A program made the translations under genes and the position numbers. Below are positions 50,645 to 61,642 of a stretch of 64,000 nucleotides of DNA, piece after piece; positions within the stretch are counted from its first letter, which is position 1; every line of letters begins with the position of its first letter. The stretch is from NCBI RefSeq assembly GCF_000150955.2, contig NC_011692.1, positions 1 to 64,000 on the forward strand, given 5' to 3'. The DNA is from Phaeodactylum tricornutum CCAP 1055/1. Its lineage: Eukaryota; Bacillariophyta; Bacillariophyceae; Surirellales; Neidiaceae. The notes under the pieces were generated by a model. The model was not told where the DNA came from. It saw nothing but the letters and a program-made list of their open reading frames with translations, and made no database searches.

Positions 50645-51175
50645 ATGGTGTGTGCTGCCAAGAAACTAGCCGCCGCGCACGCTGCCATGCCTCAGGATCC
50701 CAAACACACCATGCCGGGCGATGTCACAAAGTTAGGCTTGCCTCCGTCCGCCGAAACCAGCGAGACGAACGGGAACACCATCAAAGGCCGCAACGTTTCC
50801 GGACGAGCCTGGAAGGTTCGACCGCAGAAACGCGCGAGCACCTTGGTCAAGACCAAAACTAACAATCTGGTCAAGTCGTGGGAATCACGACAGACCGAAA
50901 AACTCGCTCGTAAAGAAGCCCTCGAGCTGCAGAAGCATTTGCAAGACGAACGACGGGACGCTGCAGTTGCCAAGAAGGAACGCCGGCTGGAAAACGAAAA
51001 GAGAAGAGCAGAAAACGAATACCGGAACATGCAGAAATCGCTGCAAACTCTCAATCATGCGAAACTTGGATCGACTCTCAAGGCCATGTCCAAGAAACAA
51101 CTGCGACAGGTCAAGAAGACGCGTCTTAACACAAAGACGGGAGTCGTCGAGTTGGTTCCGGCGTACGCCAAGTAA
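50645..51175 (+). CDS. CGR1: Ribosome-biogenesis protein of the Cgr1/CCDC86 family
   Basis: 176 residues from ATG. The conserved core GRAWKVRPQKRASTLVKTK is followed by NLVKSWESRQTEKLARKEAL, a long highly charged helix (KKERRLENEKRRAENEYRNM) and KLGSTLKAMSKKQLRQVKKT. This is the full Cgr1 signature, at close to the usual length. In yeast Cgr1p acts in the nucleolus in processing of the 60S subunit pre-rRNA. The N-terminal 50 residues are variable. Single exon. Confidence 0.9.
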   Translation: MVCAAKKLAAAHAAMPQDPKHTMPGDVTKLGLPPSAETSETNGNTIKGRNVSGRAWKVRPQKRASTLVKTKTNNLVKSWESRQTEKLARKEALELQKHLQDERRDAAVAKKERRLENEKRRAENEYRNMQKSLQTLNHAKLGSTLKAMSKKQLRQVKKTRLNTKTGVVELVPAYAK

Positions 51176-51637
51176 CTAGAATTAGTTGCCGGTGGCGTTA
51201 CAGCAATCTTTTTTGGAAAAACAGTTAATTTGGGAACATCTACTATATATATCATACAAATGCTGGCAGGAAAATTTCGTTCTCCCGTACGCTATATCGT
51301 ATACTAGGTCGGAGGGGTTAATACCTAGAATAAAGTAATACAATTACAAAGGGATCCCTTTTCTTTGGAATATAAATATGCATTCACTATGAGATATAAC
51401 CGAATTTTGATGGCTTGCTTTTTCTTTTTGTTGTGGTAATCTGTGCTGGTCGAAAGCATGCAGCTTTTTTTCTTTTTCTTACGCAGTCCTATGTTCATTC
51501 CGTGATGCACGGTTTACTTCCATCGTATACGCACACGATGCAATCCTCATGCGACGACGAAGCGTTTGCATTCCATAATGCCTGTAGTCCGAACATATGA
51601 TTGAACTATAACTGCAAGCTGATCCAGTTTTCAAGAA
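51176..51637. other. Short convergent intergenic region
   Basis: 462 bp between the 3' ends of two convergent genes. AT-rich; no gene, RNA or repeat seen. Confidence 0.5.
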
Positions 51638-53017
51638 TCACTGTATTGCCTTCACGAGAGATCGCACAAAGAGATCTGGGTTGCCTACCAAAGCCTCATC
51701 TGTGTCCCCGCTGTGCTTTCGCTGTATCACTCGCACACCAACCCGGCGACGGAGTGGAATTTTTGAGGGAAATATTTCATTTTCTTCCGGGAAAAGACTA
51801 GCAATTGAGGGGAGTGTACGAGATTTGCTGGAAGCAGAGTTGACGGATTTATTGGAAGGAAAAACGGGGTCTGGGGCCTCGTACTTTTCTTGATTGCTCT
51901 TGGTTCTCCGAGGCACATGGCGGACTTGCAAGCCTTCGGAGCGCAAGTCTTGAATCGAATTGTTGAGAGCATCGGCGATTAATTGGTGATTTGTGTTTCC
52001 GTCTTTTTCCATAGCCAGGGCGGCCTCCCGCATCATGCTGTTGGATACGCTGCTTTTTCCTCGACGACAGCCCCGTCGCGAATTTCGTACGCCCAACATG
52101 CTATCATCCGCACTTTTATTCATTCGTGATGTATTGGAATCATCGGTACGTGCTAGCTTGCGGACCATGCCACCAAAGACTGCTTCCTCAAGATCCAGCG
52201 ATATGACGTCGAGGGACGGCATGGAAGCACCCAAATCCTCCATCCTCGTATCTTCCGTACTTATTGTAATTTCTTGGGGTCTCGACCGCCGAAAGGAGGA
52301 GGGCATTTGGGACTGCTGAATATGCGACAAATAGGAGTTGGATCCGATTGTAGCCATCGACCTAGGCGAAGGAGATTGCGGAACGACAGGTACTGACGAC
52401 TCCGTCTGAGAAAATTGGGACATGCTGAAATGAGGCTGCAGGTCGCCTAGACTTTTTTCAAAAACTGTGACATCGATGCCGTTTCCAAAAGCTGCTGTTG
52501 GATCGGAAGCGATCGACATTTGCTCCAATACATCATCAGGGACATCAACTACATTCATGTCGTCGTATATTCTATTCGCAGGGTTGGGTACCCCACGATC
52601 AGCTAGGGTATATACGGGGTCATCCATTCCCAAGCGTGAAACCTGCCTCATAAGCGCAAACGATTTGACTGTGGGCGCAATTAGTTTTCGAGCCTTATCT
52701 GGTGCCGTCTTCGCATCCAGTGCAGATCTCATTTTATTTCGGCGTACAGGTGTCGAACCAGCGGCCTGACGGACTGCCGACAGCAATGCTGCCTTACTGA
52801 AGTCCGACCTAGGGGTGTCGTCCATTGTATTGTTTTTGATATTAATCATTGATTTGTTATTTTCTCGAGGCGCTGCTCTTCTATGTGTATTTCTAGTCAA
52901 AAGGCCGGAAGGCCCCTCAACGTGACGGTGCTTGTTTTGGGGACGTACGTGTGTTTCGAGAGTCTCGAGCATGGTAATAGTGAGTCCCCTATTGGTTTGT
53001 TTGTGCCAGATACTCAT
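51638..53017 (-). CDS. Hypothetical disordered protein
   Basis: 459 residues from the first in-frame ATG (MSIWHKQTNRGL). Later methionines (MLETLETHV, MDDTPRSDF) are possible starts. Ser, Asp and Arg-rich throughout, with a short helical-looking segment DFSKAALLSAVRQAAG and basic patches (RRGCRRGKSS, PLRRRVGVRVIQRKH). No known domain, no membrane helix. The composition suggests a nuclear, possibly cell-cycle-phosphorylated protein (many SP/TP sites), but that is a guess. Confidence 0.6.
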   Translation of the reverse strand: MSIWHKQTNRGLTITMLETLETHVRPQNKHRHVEGPSGLLTRNTHRRAAPRENNKSMINIKNNTMDDTPRSDFSKAALLSAVRQAAGSTPVRRNKMRSALDAKTAPDKARKLIAPTVKSFALMRQVSRLGMDDPVYTLADRGVPNPANRIYDDMNVVDVPDDVLEQMSIASDPTAAFGNGIDVTVFEKSLGDLQPHFSMSQFSQTESSVPVVPQSPSPRSMATIGSNSYLSHIQQSQMPSSFRRSRPQEITISTEDTRMEDLGASMPSLDVISLDLEEAVFGGMVRKLARTDDSNTSRMNKSADDSMLGVRNSRRGCRRGKSSVSNSMMREAALAMEKDGNTNHQLIADALNNSIQDLRSEGLQVRHVPRRTKSNQEKYEAPDPVFPSNKSVNSASSKSRTLPSIASLFPEENEIFPSKIPLRRRVGVRVIQRKHSGDTDEALVGNPDLFVRSLVKAIQ

Positions 53018-53655
53018 AGCTATGTTTGTCACTGACAGATGAGTCAGAACTGGTCAATAAACAATATATAATTCAATGACCAATCCCAGATTTTGAGACT
53101 TATACCTAGCTGTTTTTTGAATACAGACATTTTTAGAATGACCGGATGCCATCGTATTCGACTTCGTTTCGTTTGCGTTAGAGTTTTCATTGACGTTGAT
53201 TGTGAGTGAGAGAAATTTGTTGTGTTCAGATTATCATTCATAGTCAGCGAGAGTCATTCACAATTCTCTCTACCTCTAGAAAAGCAGAGAAGTAATCCAA
53301 TGACAGCGAGAATTGCAGAGCACTATCGTGTGCCGTATCGCGGAGCTTGGAGAGCTAGAAGTTTTTTCCGTTGAAAGCCAACGCTCAAACCGCAATCGTG
53401 AGAAGGTTGGAGATACGACCTATCTCTCCAGTGTACCATTCCGAGATTTTTTTCAAAAATGTGGAGCAAACCCAAGAGATACCCTGACAATGGCTATACA
53501 CAGACCAGCGCTTATGCATTAGGAATACGCACAATCCTAGCATTGTTACCATTTTCCCACCTTCATTTAGGTAAAGGCCTCTAGATTGCAATATCAATTC
53601 ATAGGAATGAACAAAGCAAACTACCACTCTATCTCCCGTAGTGACGAGCATTCTG
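53018..53655. other. Intergenic region
   Basis: 638 bp between the Myb gene 3' end and the start of the disordered-protein gene. It includes several near matches to the enriched 9-mer (TGATTGTGA at about 53199, TCACTGACA). No gene seen. Confidence 0.4.
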
Positions 53656-56600
53656 CTATAGATTTAGTTTTCGCTGCTTCGCTGACGCCTTGGCATCCCC
53701 CACAACGTTGGCAAACAGACTTCTCCGTAGTCCCCCGTTGCTGTTTCTGCCCGTTTCATTGCTGGACTCTTGACTATTGGCTCTGCGCAGAAAAGTCTTT
53801 GCCGGCGAATTACTCAATGAGTTCAATGCCGAAATAGCTTCCAAAGCTTCCGTTTCAATCGCCTTCATTCCCGACAAATTTGAGTTGACATCATGTGCGG
53901 CAACGTGCATGGCCTCTCCTCCTGCTTCTATGGAATGCTCAAACATTTTGTTTAAATCGTAGCCATCCATACTGTGACCATGTCCCTCTTCATGGGTCAT
54001 ACGAGATGCCATCCCTGCCGGAAAGCTTTCCATCGTAATCGACTCCAGCACCGGGCTGCCTAATTTCCAATTAGAATTCCCCGTAGGCGACCGAAAGCCG
54101 GGAGAAAGACCAACCGGTGTTCCTGAAGTAGAGTAAATCGTGGACCGCCCCTCTTTTCGAATTGGAGTACTAAGCGACCGTCTTTCAACGGACCCCTTCG
54201 ACGGAGAATACACAGGCAGGGGAGGTTTCATCTTGGCATCGTTCGTGTTGTTCCCTTGTGATACCTCAGAATGCTGAGCGTGTTCCAAAACGCCGGCCAA
54301 AAAACTCACGGACTGTGTCGCTTGTTCATCATCCTGGCTAGCTTTGGTCCGTTTCCTCGGAGAAAAGGTGTCGGCCAGAAGCGACAGAGCTCTCGATTCT
54401 GCCTCTGAGTTGAGCTGGGAAGATTGGGCCGCCTCTTCAAACTTATTGTGAATTGAAGGCTTGGCCGGTGACTTTGCGAGTTGATTGACAATCGCATTGG
54501 CAACCTCACTTTCGTCTGTTTCGAGTATACCGGTCATTCGGGACCAATCGTCAGTGGAACCGTTGACCAGTTGTTCAAACGCGAGTCGAGAGTTTTCCTC
54601 TATAGGACTGTGCACCTGTTGGGGTACATTAGCTGCCGGTGCGCTGCGCGCGCTGGCCAATATAGCAGCCGCATGATTGACTGACTGATTGGCGGTGCGT
54701 TTCTTCGACGGTGCCGTTGTGCGGGAAGGTACCGGTGGCGGGGGAGGAATTCCCGATGCCCTGCTATTGTAAGGCTGCAAATCCCCCGACGAACGGACCG
54801 GCTTGGCTGGGGAGGCTGTCCATGTTGGCACCTTCAAATTGTCGTGCTTGTTGGCGCGAAGGACAGTAGCCTTTACCCGACGTTCCAATACTTGATAGCG
54901 CTTCCGCAGATGACCGCGGTCTCGATGAGGTATCAGCCGCGCGCCGAGTTCTGCCCACATGTGACCAAACAACGGAACAGCACGGAGCAGCGTCAAGTCT
55001 TCCTCCATACTCCAACGATGAACATTCAACACGGCCGGTGGCGGTACCGGCTTCACTCTGTCCACTGCCTCTTCGTCCAAATCGTCGACACTTTCTAGCT
55101 TAGGCGGTTGCTCCAAGTCTCCATTACGGTCTATCCGGATACCGTTGGCACGATAAATCATCATGCACAACTTCGAATAGCGTTGCGAAATAATATTGAT
55201 TGATCGATCAGGCAAGAATCGATCAGCGATAAGAATCCATTGCTTTTCCCCGTACAGGTTGACTCCCCTCAGCACCAAATTGTCTTCTCCGGCCGTGAAC
55301 AGATTGCGATTCCGTCGTAGGACCATTTCTTGTTGCGGAGTGCTCGGCGGTTGAAAACTGGGACCAAAATATTCCTTGGCGTCGACAAAGTTCAGGGATA
55401 CGTCCCTGGCGCTCGGTACGGCATTGGTATCGTACTCGGCTCCCGCTTCGTCAAGAACCAATTGACACGCTTCCGTAGGCTGTCACCATTCAATACAACG
55501 ATGTGTGAGAAGAAAGTCCGAACGATCCCACGATAAAGTCCATCGAAACCTTTACAAAAACGTACCGAGTCCAGTTCCAAAATATTACGCCTTCCTACTC
55601 CTTCTACACTCTTGTCAATCACTTTGAAGGTGTCACCCAATTTACTCAAACCGGGGACGTCGAAAACGGTCCGCGTTTCCCCTTGGCTCTGTTCCTGTAA
55701 TGTCTTGGTGAACTGCGCCCGGGTCAAGCGCCGGGCCACCACCGTTGCTTGCTCTTCGTTGGGGTGGTGGTAAGGGTTGTCACGTGGTGCGCTTCCTTCG
55801 ATCAGCCCCTGTTCTTGTTCCATCGCGGAGAATAGAGATCGTCGGGCGTGTCGTTGGGTATGTTTAGCATCGAGGGATGAATGTTTCCCCCGTTGCTCCG
55901 TTTGACGAAATTGTACGTAGTGTCGAATGGCGTCCTTCCGATTCTGGTCCAAATCTTGCAACATACCGACGGCGGCGTCTAGGATTTCCACCAAATCATC
56001 GCCGGATTCACCGCCAGTGACGACTTCGTGTCGTTCCCGACTTCCCCGGTGCAAGCGATTGTAGTGTGCGGCACGCACGGACAAGACGGCCTGTTGCGTG
56101 AGGACTTGATAGTGCCGATTCATGAGTTGCTTCAAATGCTCGTGCTGAGCGTCGGTAACCACAGTACGGGCAGCACGGGCGGCGTCCCGGAGTGGCGTGT
56201 GTACCAGGGCGGGTTCGCTTGCAGCAGACTTGACTTTGGCGGTTCCCCGTTGGGTTGGAGCAGACGACCCGGGTTCGCCTTCTCTACTGCCGTTACCGAC
56301 GGAATTGTCCGTGGCGGAATCGTCGGGATAGGGGCCGGCCAGTTTGGGCAAGTCGTCAGCCGGTCCTTTGGGGATGGGATGGTCCAACAAGGTGGCGACG
56401 GCGGCTTCCATGTCTTCTTCTTCCAACCATCCCAATTCTTCCTCCAATTCTCGGTAAAAACCATTCAAGGCGTCACCGGCAGTGTCGGGATCCTCGGGCC
56501 ATGGTTGGAGGTCGTCGAGTGTGTGGGGATCGACATTCGTAGTCGTGGCTGTTGTGGCCGTGACTTGGGTTGGTACGGCGGGGTGTATCGGAGAAAGCCA

Positions 56601-57398
56601 AGCTCGGGAATGGGGTTGACTGGTAGGGTCTGGATGTGGTTGTTGTTGTTGCCATTTGTGTTGTTCCTGTACTTGTTCCTTGTTGTTATTGTTGTCGTCG
56701 TCATCTCCTCCGTCTTCTTCTTCTTCTTCTTCTTCTTCATCGTCGTCGTCATCATCTTCGAGATCCAATTGGAATTCCTCTTCTTCGTCGTCTTCGTCGT
56801 CTTGCAAATAGGGAAAGAGGGGCAAGGACAGATCGTTGTCTAGGGGTAATTCGAGACTCTTGACGAATCGTTGGTATTCGTCCATATCCTGAAAGAGTTC
56901 CGATCCTGCGTCCGGAGGAACGGTTCGGGATGTTTGTTCGGAATGCGGCAAAGACTGGGTGGAATACCCGTGCGGGTTGGTGGCGAATGGCACCCGTGTC
57001 GAGACTGATGTGCTGGCCGTTGCGATAGTATTTGTGGTTCTACTGGGGTAGGTGGTTGTGGTTGTCGCGCAGGTGGATGTCGTCAAGGACAGTGGCAATC
57101 GGGGTGTCGCTTTGGTACCCGTCGTTGTTGTCGTAGAGAGCAGACTTTTGCGTTTGTGAGACTTTTGGTTTGACGAGGACGTTCCGGACAAGGCGTACGC
57201 CCGTGCCGCGGCCTTTTTCTCTTCTTCGGACAAGAGACGTGGAGCACAGTCTTCGATCTTGTTGTTGTTGTTGTTATTGTTGTTGTTGTTGTTGTCGTAG
57301 TCCAAAGGAGGGACCGTGCGATTGGCAGTGGCGCGGGTGGCGGCTCCCGCTCGGGATGGACTCGCGGTCCCGTTCGCAGAGGGCGGCCTGGTCACCAT
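53656..57398 (-). CDS. Myb/SANT-domain nuclear protein (GON4L-like), two exons
   Basis: Exons 57398-55566 and 55479-53656, joined in phase across an 86-bp intron (GTACGT...GACAG), give about 1218 residues (...NILELDS|PTEACQLVL...). The N-terminal exon has a poly-Asn run from a (GTT)n tract, a Ser/Thr-rich stretch and a strongly acidic block (Asp/Glu run, about 200-245). The C-terminal exon has two Myb-like repeats: LFTAGEDNLVLRGVNLYGEK...WILIADRFLPDRS...QRYSKLC and RWSMEEDLTLLRAVPLFGHM-WAELGARLIPHRDRGHLRKR. A long Ser/Pro-rich tail follows. Two Myb repeats behind an acidic region recall GON4L-type transcription or chromatin regulators; the family call is tentative. The start was taken at the first ATG (MVTRPPSANG). 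Confidence 0.7.
57261..57297. repeat. (GTT)n microsatellite encoding poly-Asn
   Basis: About twelve GTT triplets (one GTTATT interruption) inside the first exon of the Myb/SANT gene; on the minus strand they encode an Asn run. A second short-period tract of CAACAACAATTGT repeats lies at about 57449-57500, upstream of its ATG. Confidence 0.9.
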
Positions 57399-58357
57399 TG
57401 TGTTGACGTTTGTCGTTGGAGTGGATGTTGTACAGCTATAACTACAATTGTCAACTACAATTGTCAACAACAATTGTCAACAACAATTCTCAACAACGAA
57501 GAATGTGTACTCCGATCGAATCCTCTACACAAGCTACACAGAAAGCTAATCCACGTCGAGGTAGGTAGGTGCGGTGCTAGCAGACAACGCTCTCGATTTT
57601 GATCGACCCGTCCCCTCACTGTCAAGGTATCGAAGCGAGTCAGAATTCCGAGGCGTACCGGACAAACAATCAATCTCACACGCGACTGTCACACTAGCAG
57701 ACTCGACAACGTTCGCAACAACAGTAAGCAACACAATGAAAAGACTAACTGGAACTGCTCTAACATATCCGACGGAACAAACTACCCGAACGATCGAATA
57801 CGTGTACATATGTACGCCAACACATACATACATACGTACGTACACACACACACAATTCCTCCGAACCGCGAGACACGCCGCACGAACGCAGCGAAATTGG
57901 GCGCGCGCCCAAAACCCCGTCGACCGCGAAAGCTCGTTCCGCATCCGGAATCTCACGATTCCTCGGAACTTAGGTAGGAATGTTAGTAAGACGGAATCCA
58001 TGATGGGTGTTCCACGCAACGCGAACGATGCGGATCATTCGGACGACACAGTTCGCGCCATGGCGCCACGGAATCGGGGGACCCGTAAACTTGACCCGGA
58101 GAGTAAGTGAGATCATTCACCGTCCCACCGTCATCAGATTCTTTGGGGCCACGAACGTGCCCTACCGTCGTGAGCTACCATCTACCGCCGTCGCTAGATA
58201 AGGTATGACGACGATGGCTTCCATCTTTGTAGGGCGGGCACCAGCAACCAGAAACTTGATTATACCTGTCCAACTCGGTGGTAATCTGTTCACAACCAGC
58301 GTCCAGTGACAACGTTACGAAACCGTCCTCATCGACGCGAGAGACAGACTCTACAGC
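57399..58357. promoter_or_regulatory. Divergent promoter region, Myb/SANT and PurH
   Basis: About 960 bp between divergent genes. It contains a CAATTGTCAACAA short tandem repeat (57449-57500), a TACGTACG/CACACA simple-sequence patch (57825-57855) and CTCACTGTCA (57613), a one-base variant of the enriched motif. No coding sequence supported. Confidence 0.4.
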
Positions 58358-60462
58358 ATGGCACACATCCTCTCCGCCGTTTCCGGTACGTATTGACAGT
58401 GAGCGTGGAGACTGGCGATCGATTGGACTGGACTGGACTCGATCAATGTCAATGTGCGGAATCTATATCCCAATCTCAAATACGTATACGTCACATATCC
58501 CAAGCTGTATCCCATTTTACATCCTAATCCAACGACAATTGCGAGGATACATGCACACAGTCTCACGGTACCCGTTTTATATTTGAATCCTAACCTGTAC
58601 CTCACCTAACTTGAACTCCGTTGCGTTCTCTTTGACTGTCAGGTTCCGCACCGGACATTGTCCCCGTGACGCGCGCGTTGATTTCCGTGTCCGACAAGAC
58701 GGGTATTGTCGAGTTTGCCACCTTTTTGGCCTCGCAGAACGTGCACTTGCTGTCCACCGGCGGCACCGCGCACCAACTCCGTCAAGCCGGATTGACCGTG
58801 ACGGATGTGGCGGAATACACCGGGGCTGTCGAATGCCTCGATGGACGCGTCAAAACACTCCATCCCAAAGTGCACGGGGGACTACTCGGAGTCCGTGGTA
58901 ATCCCCAACACGAACGGGAAATGCAGGACAATGGCATACAAAACATTGACATGACTATTCTCAATCTGTACCCCTTTGAACAAACCGTGAACTCTGGAGC
59001 ACCCATGGCACAGTGTATTGAAAATATTGATATCGGCGGACCGTCCATGCTCCGATCCACCGCCAAAAATCACGCCTTTACCACCATTGTCACCTCCCCC
59101 GACCAGTACGCCAAAGTCCAAGCATGTATGCAGCAACACGGTGGAACCCGATTGGCCCTTCGACAAGCCCTCGCCGCGCAAGCCTTTGCCCTTTCCGCCG
59201 CTTACGATTCCGCCATTGCCACCTGGTTCAGCGAACAACTGACCGACAACGATGCCAACGTCCCCGAACCCGTTGTTGCGCGCATTTATCAACCCGCATT
59301 CCCGCTCAAGTACGGCTGCAACCCGCAACAGAGTCCCGCCAAGATCCTATCCCGCCTCGGCAGCAAACTCCCCTTTGACGTCAAGAACGGCACACCGGGA
59401 TACATCAATTTGCTCGACGCCGCCAACGCCTGGCAGTTGGTCCTCGAACTCCAGCAGGCCACCGGATTAGCCGCCGCCGCCTCCTTCAAGCACGTCAGTC
59501 CCGCCGGAGCCGCCGTCGCCGTACCACTCAACGACCTCGAAATGCAAGCCTACGAAGTACAGCCGGAAGACGCCGCCGCATTGACCCCCGTAGCCTTGGC
59601 ATACCTCCGAGCCCGCAACGCCGATCCCATGTGCTCCTTCGGAGACTTCTGCGCCGTCTCGGAGCAAGTCGACGAAGCCACCGCTCGCTATTTGAAAAAG
59701 GAAGTCAGCGACGGTATTGTCGCTCCGTCCTACACACCGCAAGCGCTCGAAATTCTCAAGGCCAAGAAAGGAGGAAAATTCATCATTCTGGAAGCCACGC
59801 CCGACTACCAGCCAGGCGATTTCGAATACCGTGAGGTCTACGGCATGACCTTTTCGCAAAAGCGCAACGACGTCATTATTGGCAAACAACACATGGAGAA
59901 CGTCGTGACTGCCCAGAAGGAAATGAATGTGCGAGACGCCATTGTCGCCAGCATCTGCATCAAGTACACGCAGAGTAACTCAGTCGGATTCGCCAAGGAC
60001 GGTATGATGGTGGGTGTGGGTGCCGGCCAACAATCGCGCGTCGATTGCGTGAAACTAGCCGGCCGCAAGGTGGCCACGTGGTACCTCCGCCAACACCCCA
60101 AAGTCCTCGCCTTGCCCTTTCGTGCTGGCGTCAAACGTCAAGACCGCGTCAATGCCCGCGTCCGGTACATTGAAGGAGACTTCACCGCCGAAGAAAAGAC
60201 TCGATGGGAGGCCATGTTCACCGAGGTTCCGCAAGTTTTGACGGACGCCGAAAAGGACGCTTTTCTCAAGGGCTCCACCGGGATCAGTCTCAGCAGTGAC
60301 GCATTCTTTCCCTTTCGCGACTCGATTGATCACGCGTCCAAGCTGGGGGTCTCATTCGTGGCACAACCCGGCGGTAGTGTCCAGGATGATCAAGTGACGG
60401 AAGCTTGTAACGAATATGGCATGGCCATGGCCTTTACCGGTGTTCGTTTGTTCCATCATTAG
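58358..60462 (+). CDS. purH: Bifunctional AICAR transformylase/IMP cyclohydrolase
   Basis: Two exons: 58358-58385 (MAHILSAVS plus one base) and 58643-60462, with a 257-bp intron (GTACGT...TGTCAG). The second exon alone has no ATG in place; splicing gives MAHILSAVSGSAPDIVPVTR, then ALISVSDKTGIVEFA. Total 615 residues. The N-terminal IMP cyclohydrolase has STGGTA, DGRVKTLHPKVHGG and NLYPFEQTV. The C-terminal transformylase has KYGCNPQQ, the Lys-His pair in SFKHVSPAGAAVA, and GAGQQSRVDCVKLAG. It catalyses the last two steps of de novo purine synthesis, AICAR to FAICAR to IMP. The C-terminal arrangement (insert between the halves, length near 600) fits the eukaryotic form. No obvious plastid targeting peptide. 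Confidence 0.97.
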
Positions 60463-61099
60463 GATCGCAAAACGTAGACGAAAGACTTGACGGACCGGGA
60501 CGAAACACGCAAACTCGGGATGGAATTGAGGTTCGGCCCGCACCGTAATCTACTAGGTTAACAGAAACAGCTATGACCAGGCAAGGGAAACTAATGGTGC
60601 CACCACGAAGAGAGACAGATAAACGAGATTAAATATTAGAAGAAAGGATTTCGTCGTGATTTCGTTTTGACTGCGCGGCGACGTGTCTTATGAAGAAACT
60701 TGGATTGCAGCAATAGACATGGAAAGAAGACTGGGTCCGTGATTTCAATACCCTAAATAGCCACGAACTTGTCGTATTGCAGGCTTCCAAATTGCTGCTA
60801 GATCTATCCACGCCGATTCCGACTGGACTGAGCATTCCAACATAGTGTGGTGGTGTCACCAGATGTGCTCGCGCATTGTAATGATCGAAGAGCTTTTTAG
60901 GGGACCGACAGTCAACGCCTTCTATTTCTGTCTTCGATTCGCAACATCATTAACATTCAAATGTGATTAAAATGTCACATAGAATAAGTAACCCCCCATA
61001 TTTTATCACCTTAACATTAAACAGTCAGATGATTTTTTTTGCTTGGGCTCACAATTCGTATATACAATTTTCAATAAGGTATACACAATCACCTCAGGA

Positions 61100-61360
61100 A
61101 TGTCAATTGGGTCTTTTGAGCGATCCAACGTTTCGAGACTTGAGGAGAACAATCGTCCGCAGAAGCATCACAAAATCGTTGGACCAAAGTGCATTCCTAT
61201 TGAACCCACCGCACGCAAGAAGAGTTATGAATGCCGAATTTACGACAACAGATTCGCTTGCCCCCTGTGCATAGTAGCTGCAACCACCAAAAGGCTACAT
61301 GTTTCCGCAAACGTTCTGGAAAAGTTGAGGGAGGTGCTTTCATCGAGGATGAGATCATAA
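61100..61360 (+). CDS. Hypothetical small ORF, possibly an exon
   Basis: 86 codons from ATG: SIGSFERSNVSRLEENNRPQ, then a Cys-containing stretch YECRIYDNRFACPLCIVAAT, then RLHVSANVLEKLREVLSSRM. The composition is protein-like. A good splice donor (ACACG|GTAAGC, 61367) lies just past the stop but in a different frame. No family recognised. Confidence 0.25.
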   Translation: MSIGSFERSNVSRLEENNRPQKHHKIVGPKCIPIEPTARKKSYECRIYDNRFACPLCIVAATTKRLHVSANVLEKLREVLSSRMRS

Positions 61361-61450
61361 CACACGGTAAGCGAACTTACGCACAGAGCATACTCCTCAC
61401 AATCTTCCCTCGCTCGTCTATGTCACGGATTGAGTGTCTCGCGCTCGATG

Positions 61451-61642
61451 GGACGCAGCCTCAAATTAGAGGAGCTGCATACGGTAGTTTCACGCAAATA
61501 TCTGCCAACTCACTACTTCAAGCCATTTCTGGTAGTGTTATGTCGTGCCTTACGAGAACGGCGAACTGTGATCACAAAGTCAGGAGGAATAGCTGTGCAA
61601 ATCGGCGACAAACCCGAACCAATTGTTACTGGACTCTTTTAA
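61451..61642 (+). other. Open frame resembling an internal exon
   Basis: From a CAG acceptor-like site at 61449-61451 the frame SLKLEELHTVVSRKYLPTHY...RTVITKSGGIAVQIGDKPEP is open for about 63 codons. A further frame MDQIEDDWKSTVAVDDVEMV (61921-62154) is acidic and Ser-rich. They may be exons of one gene with the ORF at 61100, but no junction set keeps one frame throughout. Confidence 0.2.

Noticed and set aside
56028-56843. 271-codon hydrophobic plus ORF
   Set aside because: Antisense of the acidic and Gln/Pro-rich part of the Myb/SANT gene; the poly-Val/Phe runs come from repeated GAT/GAA codons on the coding strand.
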